From: Lutimonas zeaxanthinifaciens
GTDB taxonomy: Bacteria; Bacteroidota; Bacteroidia; Flavobacteriales; Flavobacteriaceae
Assembly: GCF_030503675.1 (NCBI RefSeq)
Contig: NZ_CP129964.1
Coordinates: forward strand, 868,001 to 932,000
Reading direction: 5' to 3'
DNA: 64,000 nt
Positions 1 through 5,977 of this stretch are shown piece after piece (position 1 is the stretch's first letter; every line of letters starts with the position of its first letter). The notes below the pieces were generated by a model, which was not told where the DNA came from, did no database searches, and saw only the letters and a program-made list of their open reading frames with translations. The translations under genes and the position numbers were made by a program.

Positions 1-1
1 G

Positions 2-112
2 AAGGGTATTGGTGTTGTCATACCTTTAATTGTAATTGTTTTGCTGGCTTTGGCCAATAAAGCTATTATTAAGGATGATAAACTTGTAAAATCTGTAGAT
101 CGGTTGCGATAG
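2..112 (+). CDS. C-terminal end of a DUF4293-like membrane protein (partial)
   Basis: The frame beginning at base 2 is open from the window edge and stops with TAG at 110-112, giving the last 36 residues of a protein. It shows a hydrophobic stretch (residues about 3-18), then a charged tail ending SVDRLR. Bacteroidota DUF4293 proteins are small multi-pass membrane proteins of unknown function that end with a similar basic tail, so I assign it to that family from the C-terminus alone. A clear terminator follows at 141-174, so this gene ends its transcription unit. The start lies outside the window. Confidence 0.55.
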   Translation, partial: KGIGVVIPLIVIVLLALANKAIIKDDKLVKSVDRLR

Positions 113-140
113 TACTAATAACTTAGTTATAGTGTGTGTA

Positions 141-174
141 AGCTGTCTGAACATTTATTCAGACAGCTTTTTTT
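141..174 (+). terminator. Rho-independent terminator after the DUF4293-like gene
   Basis: A perfect 10-bp stem (AGCTGTCTGA at 141-150 with TCAGACAGCT at 159-168) closes an 8-nt loop and runs into a T tract ending at 174. It separates the upstream gene from the promoter at 194-261, so the hairpin array downstream should be its own transcription unit. Confidence 0.9.
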
Positions 175-193
175 GGCTCAAATTTTCTCTAAC

Positions 194-261
194 GGTTTTC
201 GGGTAATTTTGAAAATCCCAAGTTCCTCTATTGTATGAAACGATGGTTGCCTATATATTTG
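194..261 (+). promoter_or_regulatory. Predicted promoter and operator driving the hairpin array
   Basis: A -7 element TATATTTG (254-261) lies 20 nt after a -33 TTG (231-233), matching the Bacteroidota housekeeping consensus. The 40 bases ending at that TTG (194-233) align without gaps to 1545-1584 in front of the exported-protein gene, with 29 of 40 identical by hand count. The -33 to -7 spacing is the same in both. An imperfect inverted repeat (GGGTAATTTT, then AAAATCCC) sits at about 201-219, where the second promoter has CAGGTA/TACCTG. I infer that one regulator reads both sites. Transcription would begin near 268. Confidence 0.6.
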
Positions 262-330
262 TAGTGTAATTATTCAAGTAATAGTTACTGTTATGAAAAA
301 AACAACCTTTGAAAAAAGGTATAAGGGGGG

Positions 331-382
331 AAAGGAGAGAAGATCACTTTTCACTTTGAAGAAAAAAGAACTTCTCTCCTTA
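331..382 (+). repeat. Hairpin unit 1 of the array
   Basis: AAGGAGAGAAG (332-342) pairs perfectly with CTTCTCTCCTT (371-381) across a 28-base loop. This is the most diverged copy: its loop lacks the shared GTGAAGCAAATTG sequence and the 3' arm is followed by AATTT rather than ACTATTTT. A possible 31-codon frame (ATG at 293, TAA at 386-388) runs through the whole hairpin, but nothing supports it as a gene. Confidence 0.75.
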
Positions 383-510
383 ATTTAACTCCGGGAATAA
401 ATTGCTATGAATTCCAAAATTGACATTTTGAAAATTAAATTTCTCGAACTGAGAAGATATTAAGAATTCATTCTTATATCATATAGTTTGCATTAGATGT
501 AAATAAAAAA

Positions 511-588
511 AAAGGGGAGGAAGGAGAGAAGTGAAGCGCCATGATTCTTTCATTAAAAAAACAAATTGCTTCTCTCCTTACTATTTTT
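511..588 (+). repeat. Hairpin unit 2 of the array
   Basis: AAGGAGAGAAG (521-531) pairs with CTTCTCTCCTT (569-579). GTG at 531-533 is spaced from AAGGAG like a start codon and opens a 68-codon frame whose TGA (735-737) overlaps the GTG of unit 3 (734-736). That frame has low-complexity composition and simply reads through repeat sequence, so I do not call it a gene. Confidence 0.75.
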
Positions 589-687
589 CAAAAAGTGGGA
601 AAATTGCTAGACATTCCAAAATTGACATACTGACATCAAATTTCTCAAAGAAATGGGATATAGGGTTTATGCCTTGTATAAAAAATA

Positions 688-797
688 CTCCTTGTTCAAA
701 TAAGGAGAAGAAGAGAGGGGAGAAAGGAGAGAAGTGAAGCAAATTGTTTTCTAATACTAAGACTAAAAATAAAATAGCTTCTCTCCTTACTATTTTT
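688..797 (+). repeat. Hairpin unit 3 of the array, with a leading mini-hairpin
   Basis: A small stem CTCCTT/AAGGAG (688-693 with 702-707) precedes the main stem AAGGAGAGAAG (724-734) with CTTCTCTCCTT (778-788). Bases 702-734 are an unbroken 33-base purine run. It contains AGAAAGGAG, a 9-base complement to the 16S rRNA tail usual in Bacteroidota. GTG at 734 would encode only VKQIVF before a stop. Confidence 0.8.
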
Positions 798-868
798 TCT
801 CCACTTCAGGAAACAGACCATTTCTGTAAAGACAGATTCAGATTTTGAATCTGATCTGATAAAAAATA

Positions 869-976
869 CTCCTTATTCAATTAAGGAGAAGAAGAGAGGG
901 GAGAGAGGAGAGAAGTGAAGCAAATTGTTTTCTAACACTAATGACAAATACAAATAGCTTCTCTCCTTACTATTTT
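869..976 (+). repeat. Hairpin unit 4 of the array, with a leading mini-hairpin
   Basis: The leading stem CTCCTTA/TAAGGAG (869-875 with 882-888) is followed by AGGAGAGAAG (906-915) paired with CTTCTCTCCT (958-967). Bases 883-915 are again 33 purines. The mini-frame VKQIVF (915-935) is identical at the peptide level to units 3 and 5, although the rest of the loop has drifted. Confidence 0.8.
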
Positions 977-1038
977 AACATAGATATGATCTCATCAATT
1001 CGAAAAAAAATACTTCAAATTATTGAAGTTGAATAAAA

Positions 1039-1153
1039 ACTCCGGAAAATTCGAATACCAGGAGTGAAAGAGAGGGGAGAAAGGAGAGAAGTGAAGCAAA
1101 TTGTTTTCTAAATACTAAGACTAAATAAAATAGCTTCTCTCCTTACTATTTTA
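1039..1153 (+). repeat. Hairpin unit 5 of the array
   Basis: AAGGAGAGAAG (1081-1091) pairs with CTTCTCTCCTT (1134-1144). A weak ACTCC/GGAGT pair (1039-1043 with 1061-1065) stands where units 3 and 4 have a mini-hairpin. The main element nearly duplicates unit 3, including AGAAAGGAG and the VKQIVF mini-frame (1091-1111). Confidence 0.8.
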
Positions 1154-1160
1154 CACAAAA

Positions 1161-1196
1161 AAAAATACTCAAATCTTGGGAACTTGAGTATTTTTT
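1161..1196. terminator. Symmetric terminator-like hairpin inside the array
   Basis: AAAAATACTCAA (1161-1172) pairs with TTGAGTATTTTT (1184-1195) across an 11-base loop, with a T run on the right and an A run on the left. It could end transcription from either side. It sits between units 5 and 6, so unit 6 may be outside the main transcript. Confidence 0.55.
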
Positions 1197-1221
1197 AAGA
1201 AGATAAACGAAATCTTCTTTT

Positions 1222-1300
1222 AAAAGGGGAAAAAGGAAAGGGAGTTAGGAGAGAAGCGAAACAAGTTTTCTAATAAACAAATAACCTCTCTCCTTACTAT
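1222..1300 (+). repeat. Hairpin unit 6 of the array (degenerate)
   Basis: AGGAGAGAAG (1247-1256) faces CCTCTCTCCTT (1285-1295), a stem with one mismatch. The GTG is lost (AAGCGAAAC instead of AAGTGAAGC), and the purine run is interrupted by TT at 1245-1246. It looks like a decaying copy. From about 1322 to 1540 the sequence is AT-rich and I see nothing recognisable. Confidence 0.65.
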
Positions 1301-1544
1301 AAATATTTCAACTATTGAAATTAAATTCAAAACTAACGAAGATGCAAGATAGAAAAAGAAAATGGAATTATCAAATAAAGTCTACAGATTAAGTAGGTGT
1401 TAAAATCATAAAAATCTTAATATCAAGTGATTATCTGTCTAATAAAAAGCATTTATATGGCTTAAACTATAGAAAAAAACATAATAGTAAAATTTTTATA
1501 TCTTTCGAGACGCCAAATTAGTGGTTTCTGGGTATAAACCTCAT

Positions 1545-1612
1545 GGTTTTCAGGTAGCTTAAAAAATACCTGATTTCGCTATTGGTTTGTAACTCATTTG
1601 CCGATACATTTG
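1545..1612 (+). promoter_or_regulatory. Predicted promoter and operator of the exported-protein gene
   Basis: The -7 element TACATTTG (1605-1612) lies 20 nt after the -33 TTG (1582-1584). Immediately upstream is a perfect inverted repeat CAGGTA/TACCTG (1551-1556 with 1567-1572), and further up GGTTT/AAACC (1523-1527 with 1536-1540). The block 1545-1584 matches 194-233 at the array promoter. The centre-to-centre arrangement suits a dimeric activator such as a LuxR-type regulator, but the regulator's identity is inferred only from proximity. Confidence 0.65.
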
Positions 1613-1675
1613 GTGTATTGGCTTGTTATAGCTGATAAAAACATACATACAGAACAAATCTAAAAGTTTATTATT

Positions 1676-2083
1676 ATGAAAAATTTTACTATTGCAATTG
1701 CCGTATTGTTGGTTATGGCTTCTTTTACTACCAACTTAACTAACTCATCTTCAACGGTTTTGTCAGATTACGAAGGAACTTTATTAGAATCTGCTCCAAT
1801 CATGGAAAATAATGATGGAGAAGTTTCGGTAACATTTACAGTAGATCAGAATGTTATAGTTTCTTCTGCATTAATCGGTGCTTCCAATGAAATATTTTTA
1901 GTGGAAAATGGTGATTCGAACTCATCGAAAACCGTGACCCTTGATCTTCAACCAGTCGATGGTAAGGTTAAAACTGCCTTTAACAACATTTATGAAGACA
2001 ATTATGATGTTGCAGACATGAATGCTTTGTTAAATGTTAAAAACCCGGATAAAAGACCAAAAGGTGTTATCATCTGGGAGTAA
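1676..2083 (+). CDS. Small exported protein of unknown function
   Basis: This 135-residue protein begins with a short positively charged start and a hydrophobic core (residues about 4-20), a typical signal peptide, so it is probably exported to the periplasm or surface. The mature part is acidic, rich in Asn, Ser and Asp, and ends in a conserved-looking tail, NPDKRPKGVIIWE. I recognise no domain and no lipobox. It has its own promoter (1545-1612) and its own terminator (2139-2173), so it is transcribed alone between the hairpin array and a two-component system. The shared promoter motif suggests coregulation with the array. Confidence 0.75.
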   Translation: MKNFTIAIAVLLVMASFTTNLTNSSSTVLSDYEGTLLESAPIMENNDGEVSVTFTVDQNVIVSSALIGASNEIFLVENGDSNSSKTVTLDLQPVDGKVKTAFNNIYEDNYDVADMNALLNVKNPDKRPKGVIIWE

Positions 2084-2138
2084 TAACGAGAAATACAATA
2101 TTTATCGAATTTAAACGTTTGTTAAATAAACTAGGAGA

Positions 2139-2173
2139 AGATCCGGAAAATTAGTTTTTTTCGGATTTTTTTT
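2139..2173 (+). terminator. Rho-independent terminator after the exported-protein gene
   Basis: ATCCG with following A residues (2141-2150) pairs with T residues and CGGAT (2155-2166), running into a T tract. It stands only about 30 bases before the response-regulator start, so read-through from the upstream promoter may supply some transcription of the two-component genes. Confidence 0.7.
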
Positions 2174-2200
2174 ACCCTTAGTTTGAAACAAATGTATCAT

Positions 2201-2860
2201 ATGGATAAGATTATTACTGTACATATTGCTGACGATCATCAAATTTTGATTGATGGGGTTAAAGCCGTTCTTGGGCTCGAACCGAATATCGAGGTTACAG
2301 GTTATTCGCTGAATGGTAACGAGGTAGTTTCCTGGTATAAAGAGAATAGTTCTGATGTTCTTGTTTTGGATATTAATATGCCGGAACTTGATGGGATTCA
2401 GGTTCTTAAACGTCTAAGGGAATATAAAAACAAGCCTGAGATCATTGTTCTTTCGAGTTATGATGACGTGAAGCTGGTTAAAGAGGTTTTGCAGATGGGT
2501 GCAAAAGGGTTTGTACCAAAAAAGTCAGCCGGGGAACATATTGTCAATGCGGTTAGAAAGGTTTCAGAAGGAAACCAATATTTTACTGATGATATTAAAG
2601 AAAAAATGATGCAGACCTTGCTAAATGGCCAGGTTAAAAATGAGGGAAGCCAGGATGGTGTCCTGATCAGTTCTTTAACAAAACGAGAGGTTCAGGTTTT
2701 GAAACTGGTGGCTCAACAATACAGTACCCGTGAGATTGGAGATGAACTACACATCAGTGAGAGTACGGTAGAGACACATAGAAAGAATCTAATGAAAAAG
2801 GTCAAGGTCAAAAATAGTGTAGGTCTTGCTATATTTGCCTTAAAGAATGAGGTCATATAA
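2201..2860 (+). CDS. Response regulator, NarL/LuxR family
   Basis: An N-terminal receiver domain shows the acidic pair D11/D12 in IADDHQ, the probable phosphoacceptor D57 in VLVLDINMPELDG, and the conserved Lys in GAKGFVPKKS. A C-terminal LuxR-type helix-turn-helix follows (LTKREVQVLKLV, then ISESTVETHRKNL). It should be a cytoplasmic DNA-binding regulator activated by the kinase encoded next, whose gene overlaps its 3' end by 14 bases. I chose ATG at 2201 because the receiver fold starts right after it. An in-frame ATG at 2192 and TTG at 2183 are possible but add nothing recognisable. The paralogous promoters at 194 and 1545 are candidate targets. Confidence 0.9.
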   Translation: MDKIITVHIADDHQILIDGVKAVLGLEPNIEVTGYSLNGNEVVSWYKENSSDVLVLDINMPELDGIQVLKRLREYKNKPEIIVLSSYDDVKLVKEVLQMGAKGFVPKKSAGEHIVNAVRKVSEGNQYFTDDIKEKMMQTLLNGQVKNEGSQDGVLISSLTKREVQVLKLVAQQYSTREIGDELHISESTVETHRKNLMKKVKVKNSVGLAIFALKNEVI

Positions 2861-4679
2861 CTTTATTGTGAATCGTTTATCATGTTTTGTAAAAAACTGG
2901 TTGCCAATTGCGCTTCTTTTAATTGGCGGTAAACTCTATTCTCAAAATTCTTCGAATGAGAATATTTATATTCAGGAAAAGCTGAATCAAATAGATTCTC
3001 TTATACAAGTTGGGGAATATGAAAAGGCGGATTACACCATTGAGAATACGTTAAATACCTTTTCTTTTAAAAAAAATTCAGAAGAGCAACTCGCTTTTGA
3101 ATTCAGGAAAGCCAAAAACTACTACCAGCAGGGTATAAGTGAAAAGGCCATGGATATCTTACTCAATGGTTTGGACCGTTTAAAAGGAAACACTTTTTCC
3201 GGTTTAAACATTGATTATTCCAATTTGCTGGCAAGAATTTTTGCGGATTCTCAAAATTTTGAAAAAGCCATTTTTTACAATAAAATTTCTCTTCAAAAGG
3301 CGAAATTAATCAAAGATACCGTAAGTATTACCAAAGCCCTGATCAGACTGGGAAGTTTTTATTATGCGAAAAATGAACAGGACAGTGCTAAATACTTCTT
3401 TCGTCAAGTGATCTATTTTCCTGTTACTCCAAAAACTGAAATAAGAATTTCAAATGCTTATAATAATCTTGGTGTTATAGCTCAGAACAATGATAATTTG
3501 CCTTTAGCGAAATACTGGGCTCGAAAAGCACTTGAGTTAAAAAAGAAACAAAAGAGTGTGGTTGATATTGCTTCGGCCAATGTTAATTTAGGAAATCTTC
3601 ATCATTTTGAAAAAGAATATGATAAAGCGATCAATCAATACTTTGAAGCGTACAACAACATTGAACTCGATACGACAAATAGGGTATTACATTTAAAAAG
3701 AATAATTTACGAAAATCTATCGGTTTCCTATGATTCTATAGGCGATTACAGGAACGCCTACAATTATTTACGAAAGTCATATAAACTAAAGTTCAGGCTT
3801 ACCAATGAACAACTCGCTGAGAATATTGCAGGGGTGGAGGCCAAGTACAATCTGGCTTTAGAAGAAAAGAAGACAGAAGAGGAAAAGGGGCGAGCACTCA
3901 GGGCCCAGGTATTGTTTTTTGGAATGGCTTTTTTGACTTTAATTCTCGTCGTGATTGCATTTATTTTTTACAAGAATTATAAATTGAAACAGCAGACAAA
4001 GCTTGATCAGATTCACAGTAACCTGCAAACAAGAATAATTAATGCAACCATTGATGCGAAGGAAAAGGAGCGTAAATCCATTGCAGAAATCCTTCACGAT
4101 AGCGTCAGTGCCTTATTATCTTCTGCCAATCTACATTTACAGGCCTCTAAATCTCAATTGAATTCTCACGTTCCTGTGGAGATTTCAAAAGCTCAGGAAA
4201 TTGTTAACGAGGCTTCGGTAAAGATCAGAGACCTTTCTCATGAACTGATTTCATCAGTTCTTTTAAAGTTTGGTTTAGCTTTTGCCGTTCATGATCTTTG
4301 CGAAAAGTACTCGAATTCTGAGATTCAGTTTATTAGTGATGATAATGGCATCAAAAGATACAATCAGGATTTTGAGATCAAAATATACAACATCATTGAG
4401 GAGTTAATCAATAACATCCTGAAGCATAGTAATGCAAAAAATGCTACCATTAATTTGATTGAGAGAAATGGAAATAAATTAATAATTCAGATAATAGATG
4501 ACGGAAAAGGATTTGACGTTAAAAAGGCGGTCAAAAAGGACGGCCTGGGCTTAAATCATATCGAAGCAAGAATCAAGATTATGAAAGGGGTTTTCAATAT
4601 TAATTCAAAAGAAGGTGAAGGAACCAGTATTTTTATTTCCGTTCCTGTTAATCAAACTGAACCCGTAGAAGCCATTTAA
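2847..4679 (+). CDS. TPR-containing sensor histidine kinase (HisKA_3 type)
   Basis: The 610-residue protein has an N-terminal signal or anchor segment (about 14-32), a long helical region with TPR-like repeats (about 60-330), and one membrane helix (about 354-374). A HisKA_3 dimerisation box follows with the likely phosphoacceptor H417 in EILHDSVSALL. The ATPase domain has an N box (EELINNILKHSNA, near 518), a G box (DDGKGFD, near 551) and GLGL. This TPR-TM-kinase layout is common in Bacteroidota, where the periplasmic TPRs are thought to sense protein or peptide signals. It overlaps the response regulator and almost certainly phosphorylates it. The signal sensed is unknown. Confidence 0.9.
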   Translation: MRSYNFIVNRLSCFVKNWLPIALLLIGGKLYSQNSSNENIYIQEKLNQIDSLIQVGEYEKADYTIENTLNTFSFKKNSEEQLAFEFRKAKNYYQQGISEKAMDILLNGLDRLKGNTFSGLNIDYSNLLARIFADSQNFEKAIFYNKISLQKAKLIKDTVSITKALIRLGSFYYAKNEQDSAKYFFRQVIYFPVTPKTEIRISNAYNNLGVIAQNNDNLPLAKYWARKALELKKKQKSVVDIASANVNLGNLHHFEKEYDKAINQYFEAYNNIELDTTNRVLHLKRIIYENLSVSYDSIGDYRNAYNYLRKSYKLKFRLTNEQLAENIAGVEAKYNLALEEKKTEEEKGRALRAQVLFFGMAFLTLILVVIAFIFYKNYKLKQQTKLDQIHSNLQTRIINATIDAKEKERKSIAEILHDSVSALLSSANLHLQASKSQLNSHVPVEISKAQEIVNEASVKIRDLSHELISSVLLKFGLAFAVHDLCEKYSNSEIQFISDDNGIKRYNQDFEIKIYNIIEELINNILKHSNAKNATINLIERNGNKLIIQIIDDGKGFDVKKAVKKDGLGLNHIEARIKIMKGVFNINSKEGEGTSIFISVPVNQTEPVEAI

Positions 4680-5174
4680 TTATCGCTTCATTTCAATTAT
4701 TTCCAGATTTTTTATTTCACTTTTTTCAATTTCGAATCGTAAAAGCGTTCTCACTTTATGGAATCCGTGTTTACCCGCAGCTCCGGGGTTCAAATGCAGA
4801 AGCCTTAGCTTTTTATCGTATTGCACCTTGAGAATATGTGAATGTCCGCTAATGAAAATTTTCGGAGGTTTCTGAAAAATAGATTCTTTTAATCTCGGGC
4901 TGTACCTATTGGGATATCCTCCAATGTGCGTCATCCAAACACTAACGTCTTCTATTTTAAATTTGTTATCAAGCGGAAAGGTAGCCCTGATTTCTTTGTC
5001 GTCAATATTGCCGTAAACCGCCCGTAACGGGCAAATCTCCTGAATCTTATCGGTAACTGCCAACGTCCCTATATCCCCTGCATGCCATACTTCATCAACT
5101 CCTTTACAATAACTCAATATTTTCTCATCTATATAACCGTGCGTATCGGAAAGAAGTAAGATTTTCTGGCCCAA
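4680..5174 (-). CDS. YfcE/MJ0936-family metallophosphoesterase
   Basis: The 164-residue protein carries the metal-binding motifs of calcineurin-like phosphoesterases: D10-x-H12 in LSDTHG, D34 in HAGDIG, GNID at 55-58, H83 and GHSH at 110-113. Relatives hydrolyse phosphodiesters with two metal ions; the natural substrate is usually unknown. The only in-frame initiator near the conserved N-terminus is TTG at 5172-5174, with an in-frame stop a few codons upstream. Its end abuts the kinase gene with no spacer. A minus-strand -7 element TAATTTTG (5211-5218) overlaps the region carrying the truA promoter. Confidence 0.85.
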   Translation of the reverse strand: MGQKILLLSDTHGYIDEKILSYCKGVDEVWHAGDIGTLAVTDKIQEICPLRAVYGNIDDKEIRATFPLDNKFKIEDVSVWMTHIGGYPNRYSPRLKESIFQKPPKIFISGHSHILKVQYDKKLRLLHLNPGAAGKHGFHKVRTLLRFEIEKSEIKNLEIIEMKR

Positions 5175-5195
5175 AAGCGTATTGATTTAATTAAT

Positions 5196-5218
5196 TATCT
5201 TTGTCAGGCGCAAAATTA
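5196..5218. promoter_or_regulatory. Overlapping divergent promoters of truA and the phosphoesterase gene
   Basis: TATCTTTG (5196-5203, plus strand) fits the -7 consensus for truA. CAAAATTA (5211-5218) reads TAATTTTG on the minus strand and fits the phosphoesterase gene. The two elements are seven bases apart, so two polymerases could hardly bind together. Neither has a convincing -33 TTG. Confidence 0.45.
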
Positions 5219-5225
5219 ACAGTTT

Positions 5226-5975
5226 TTGAGATACTTTATCGAACTTTCTTATCACGGCAAAAACTATCATGGATGGCAGGTTCAGCCCAATGAAATATCG
5301 GTTCAGGAAGTTGTTGAAAAAGCTTTATCGACTTTATTGGGATTAGAAATCCCCGTAATGGGATGTGGTCGGACAGATACGGGAGTGCATGCGGAACAAT
5401 TCTATTTGCATTTTGATTTTGAGGGTATTTTAGATAAAGAAAAGTTAAAGTATAAGTTGAATTCTTTTTTGCCAAAGGATATTGCTATTTTTCAAATCTT
5501 AAAGGTGAACCCGGAGGCTCATGCCAGATTTGATGCAATTTCAAGGAGTTATACCTACAGGATCAGTCTTAAAAAAAATGTTTTTAAATCAGAATTAAGT
5601 ATGAACCTGAATTTTCCTGATCTGAATGTGGCAAAAATGAATCAGGCATCAATGATCTTATTGGATCATACTGATTTTAAATGTTTTTCGAGAAGTAAAA
5701 CTGATGTTAAAACGTATGAATGTAAGATTACTGAGGCATTTTGGGAGATAAATGGAGATGATTTGAATTTTCATATTAGTGCAAATCGGTTTTTAAGAAA
5801 TATGGTAAGGGCTATTGTGGGGACCTTACTGGAAATAGGAAAAGGTAAAATGTCCCTGGAAGAATTTATCGAGGTAATTGAGTCCAGAGACAGGTCCAGG
5901 GCAGGTGCCTCAGCTAAGGCGAAAGGCTTGTTTCTGACCAGGGTAAAATACCCGGAACGTATTTTTTTACAGTAA
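5226..5975 (+). CDS. truA: tRNA pseudouridine(38-40) synthase TruA
   Basis: The 249-residue protein matches TruA from end to end: RYFIELSYHGKNYHGWQ at the start, the catalytic motif GCGRTDTGVHAEQ with nucleophile D51, and the C-terminal core with RFLRNMVRAIVG. It isomerises uridines 38-40 in the tRNA anticodon arm. The start is TTG at 5226: an in-frame stop lies at 5217-5219, and the conserved N-terminus begins directly at this codon, so no ATG is available. It is followed after two bases by the ABC exporter gene, implying co-transcription. Confidence 0.95.
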   Translation: MRYFIELSYHGKNYHGWQVQPNEISVQEVVEKALSTLLGLEIPVMGCGRTDTGVHAEQFYLHFDFEGILDKEKLKYKLNSFLPKDIAIFQILKVNPEAHARFDAISRSYTYRISLKKNVFKSELSMNLNFPDLNVAKMNQASMILLDHTDFKCFSRSKTDVKTYECKITEAFWEINGDDLNFHISANRFLRNMVRAIVGTLLEIGKGKMSLEEFIEVIESRDRSRAGASAKAKGLFLTRVKYPERIFLQ

Positions 5976-5977
5976 TT

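Larger units (their letters stand above)
323..1300 (+). repeat. Array of six tandem, diverged hairpin repeats with SD-like stems
   Basis: Six copies of an element lie head to tail, with 5' arms beginning at about 332, 521, 724, 905, 1081 and 1247, a period of 166-203 bases. Each has a purine-rich run ending in AAGGAGAGAAG or a close variant, a 26-54-base AT-rich loop, and the complement CTTCTCTCCTT, usually followed by ACTATTTT. Copies 3 and 5 are almost identical over about 80 bases, differing mainly by small indels. Copies 1 and 2 also share spacer sequence (ATTCCAAAATTGACAT at 411-426 and 613-628), so the array grew by duplicating whole units. The arms are better conserved than the spacers. 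No long reading frame crosses the array. I read it as a structured non-coding or leader RNA. Its function is unknown. Confidence 0.8.

Noticed and set aside
531-737. 68-codon frame starting at GTG with an SD-like AAGGAG
   Set aside because: It runs straight through hairpin unit 2 and into unit 3, has low-complexity Lys/Ser-rich composition and no counterpart frame in the other units. Kept only as part of the mini-frame finding.
323-1300. CRISPR array
   Set aside because: Units are 166-203 bases, arms diverge between copies, parts of the spacers are shared between units, and no cas genes are nearby.
2183-2200. TTG at 2183 as start of the response regulator
   Set aside because: The receiver domain begins right after ATG 2201, and the extra residues show no homology.
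5236-5475. Frames on the opposite strand or other phases of real genes (for example opposite truA)
   Set aside because: They lie wholly inside well-supported genes and show no family resemblance.
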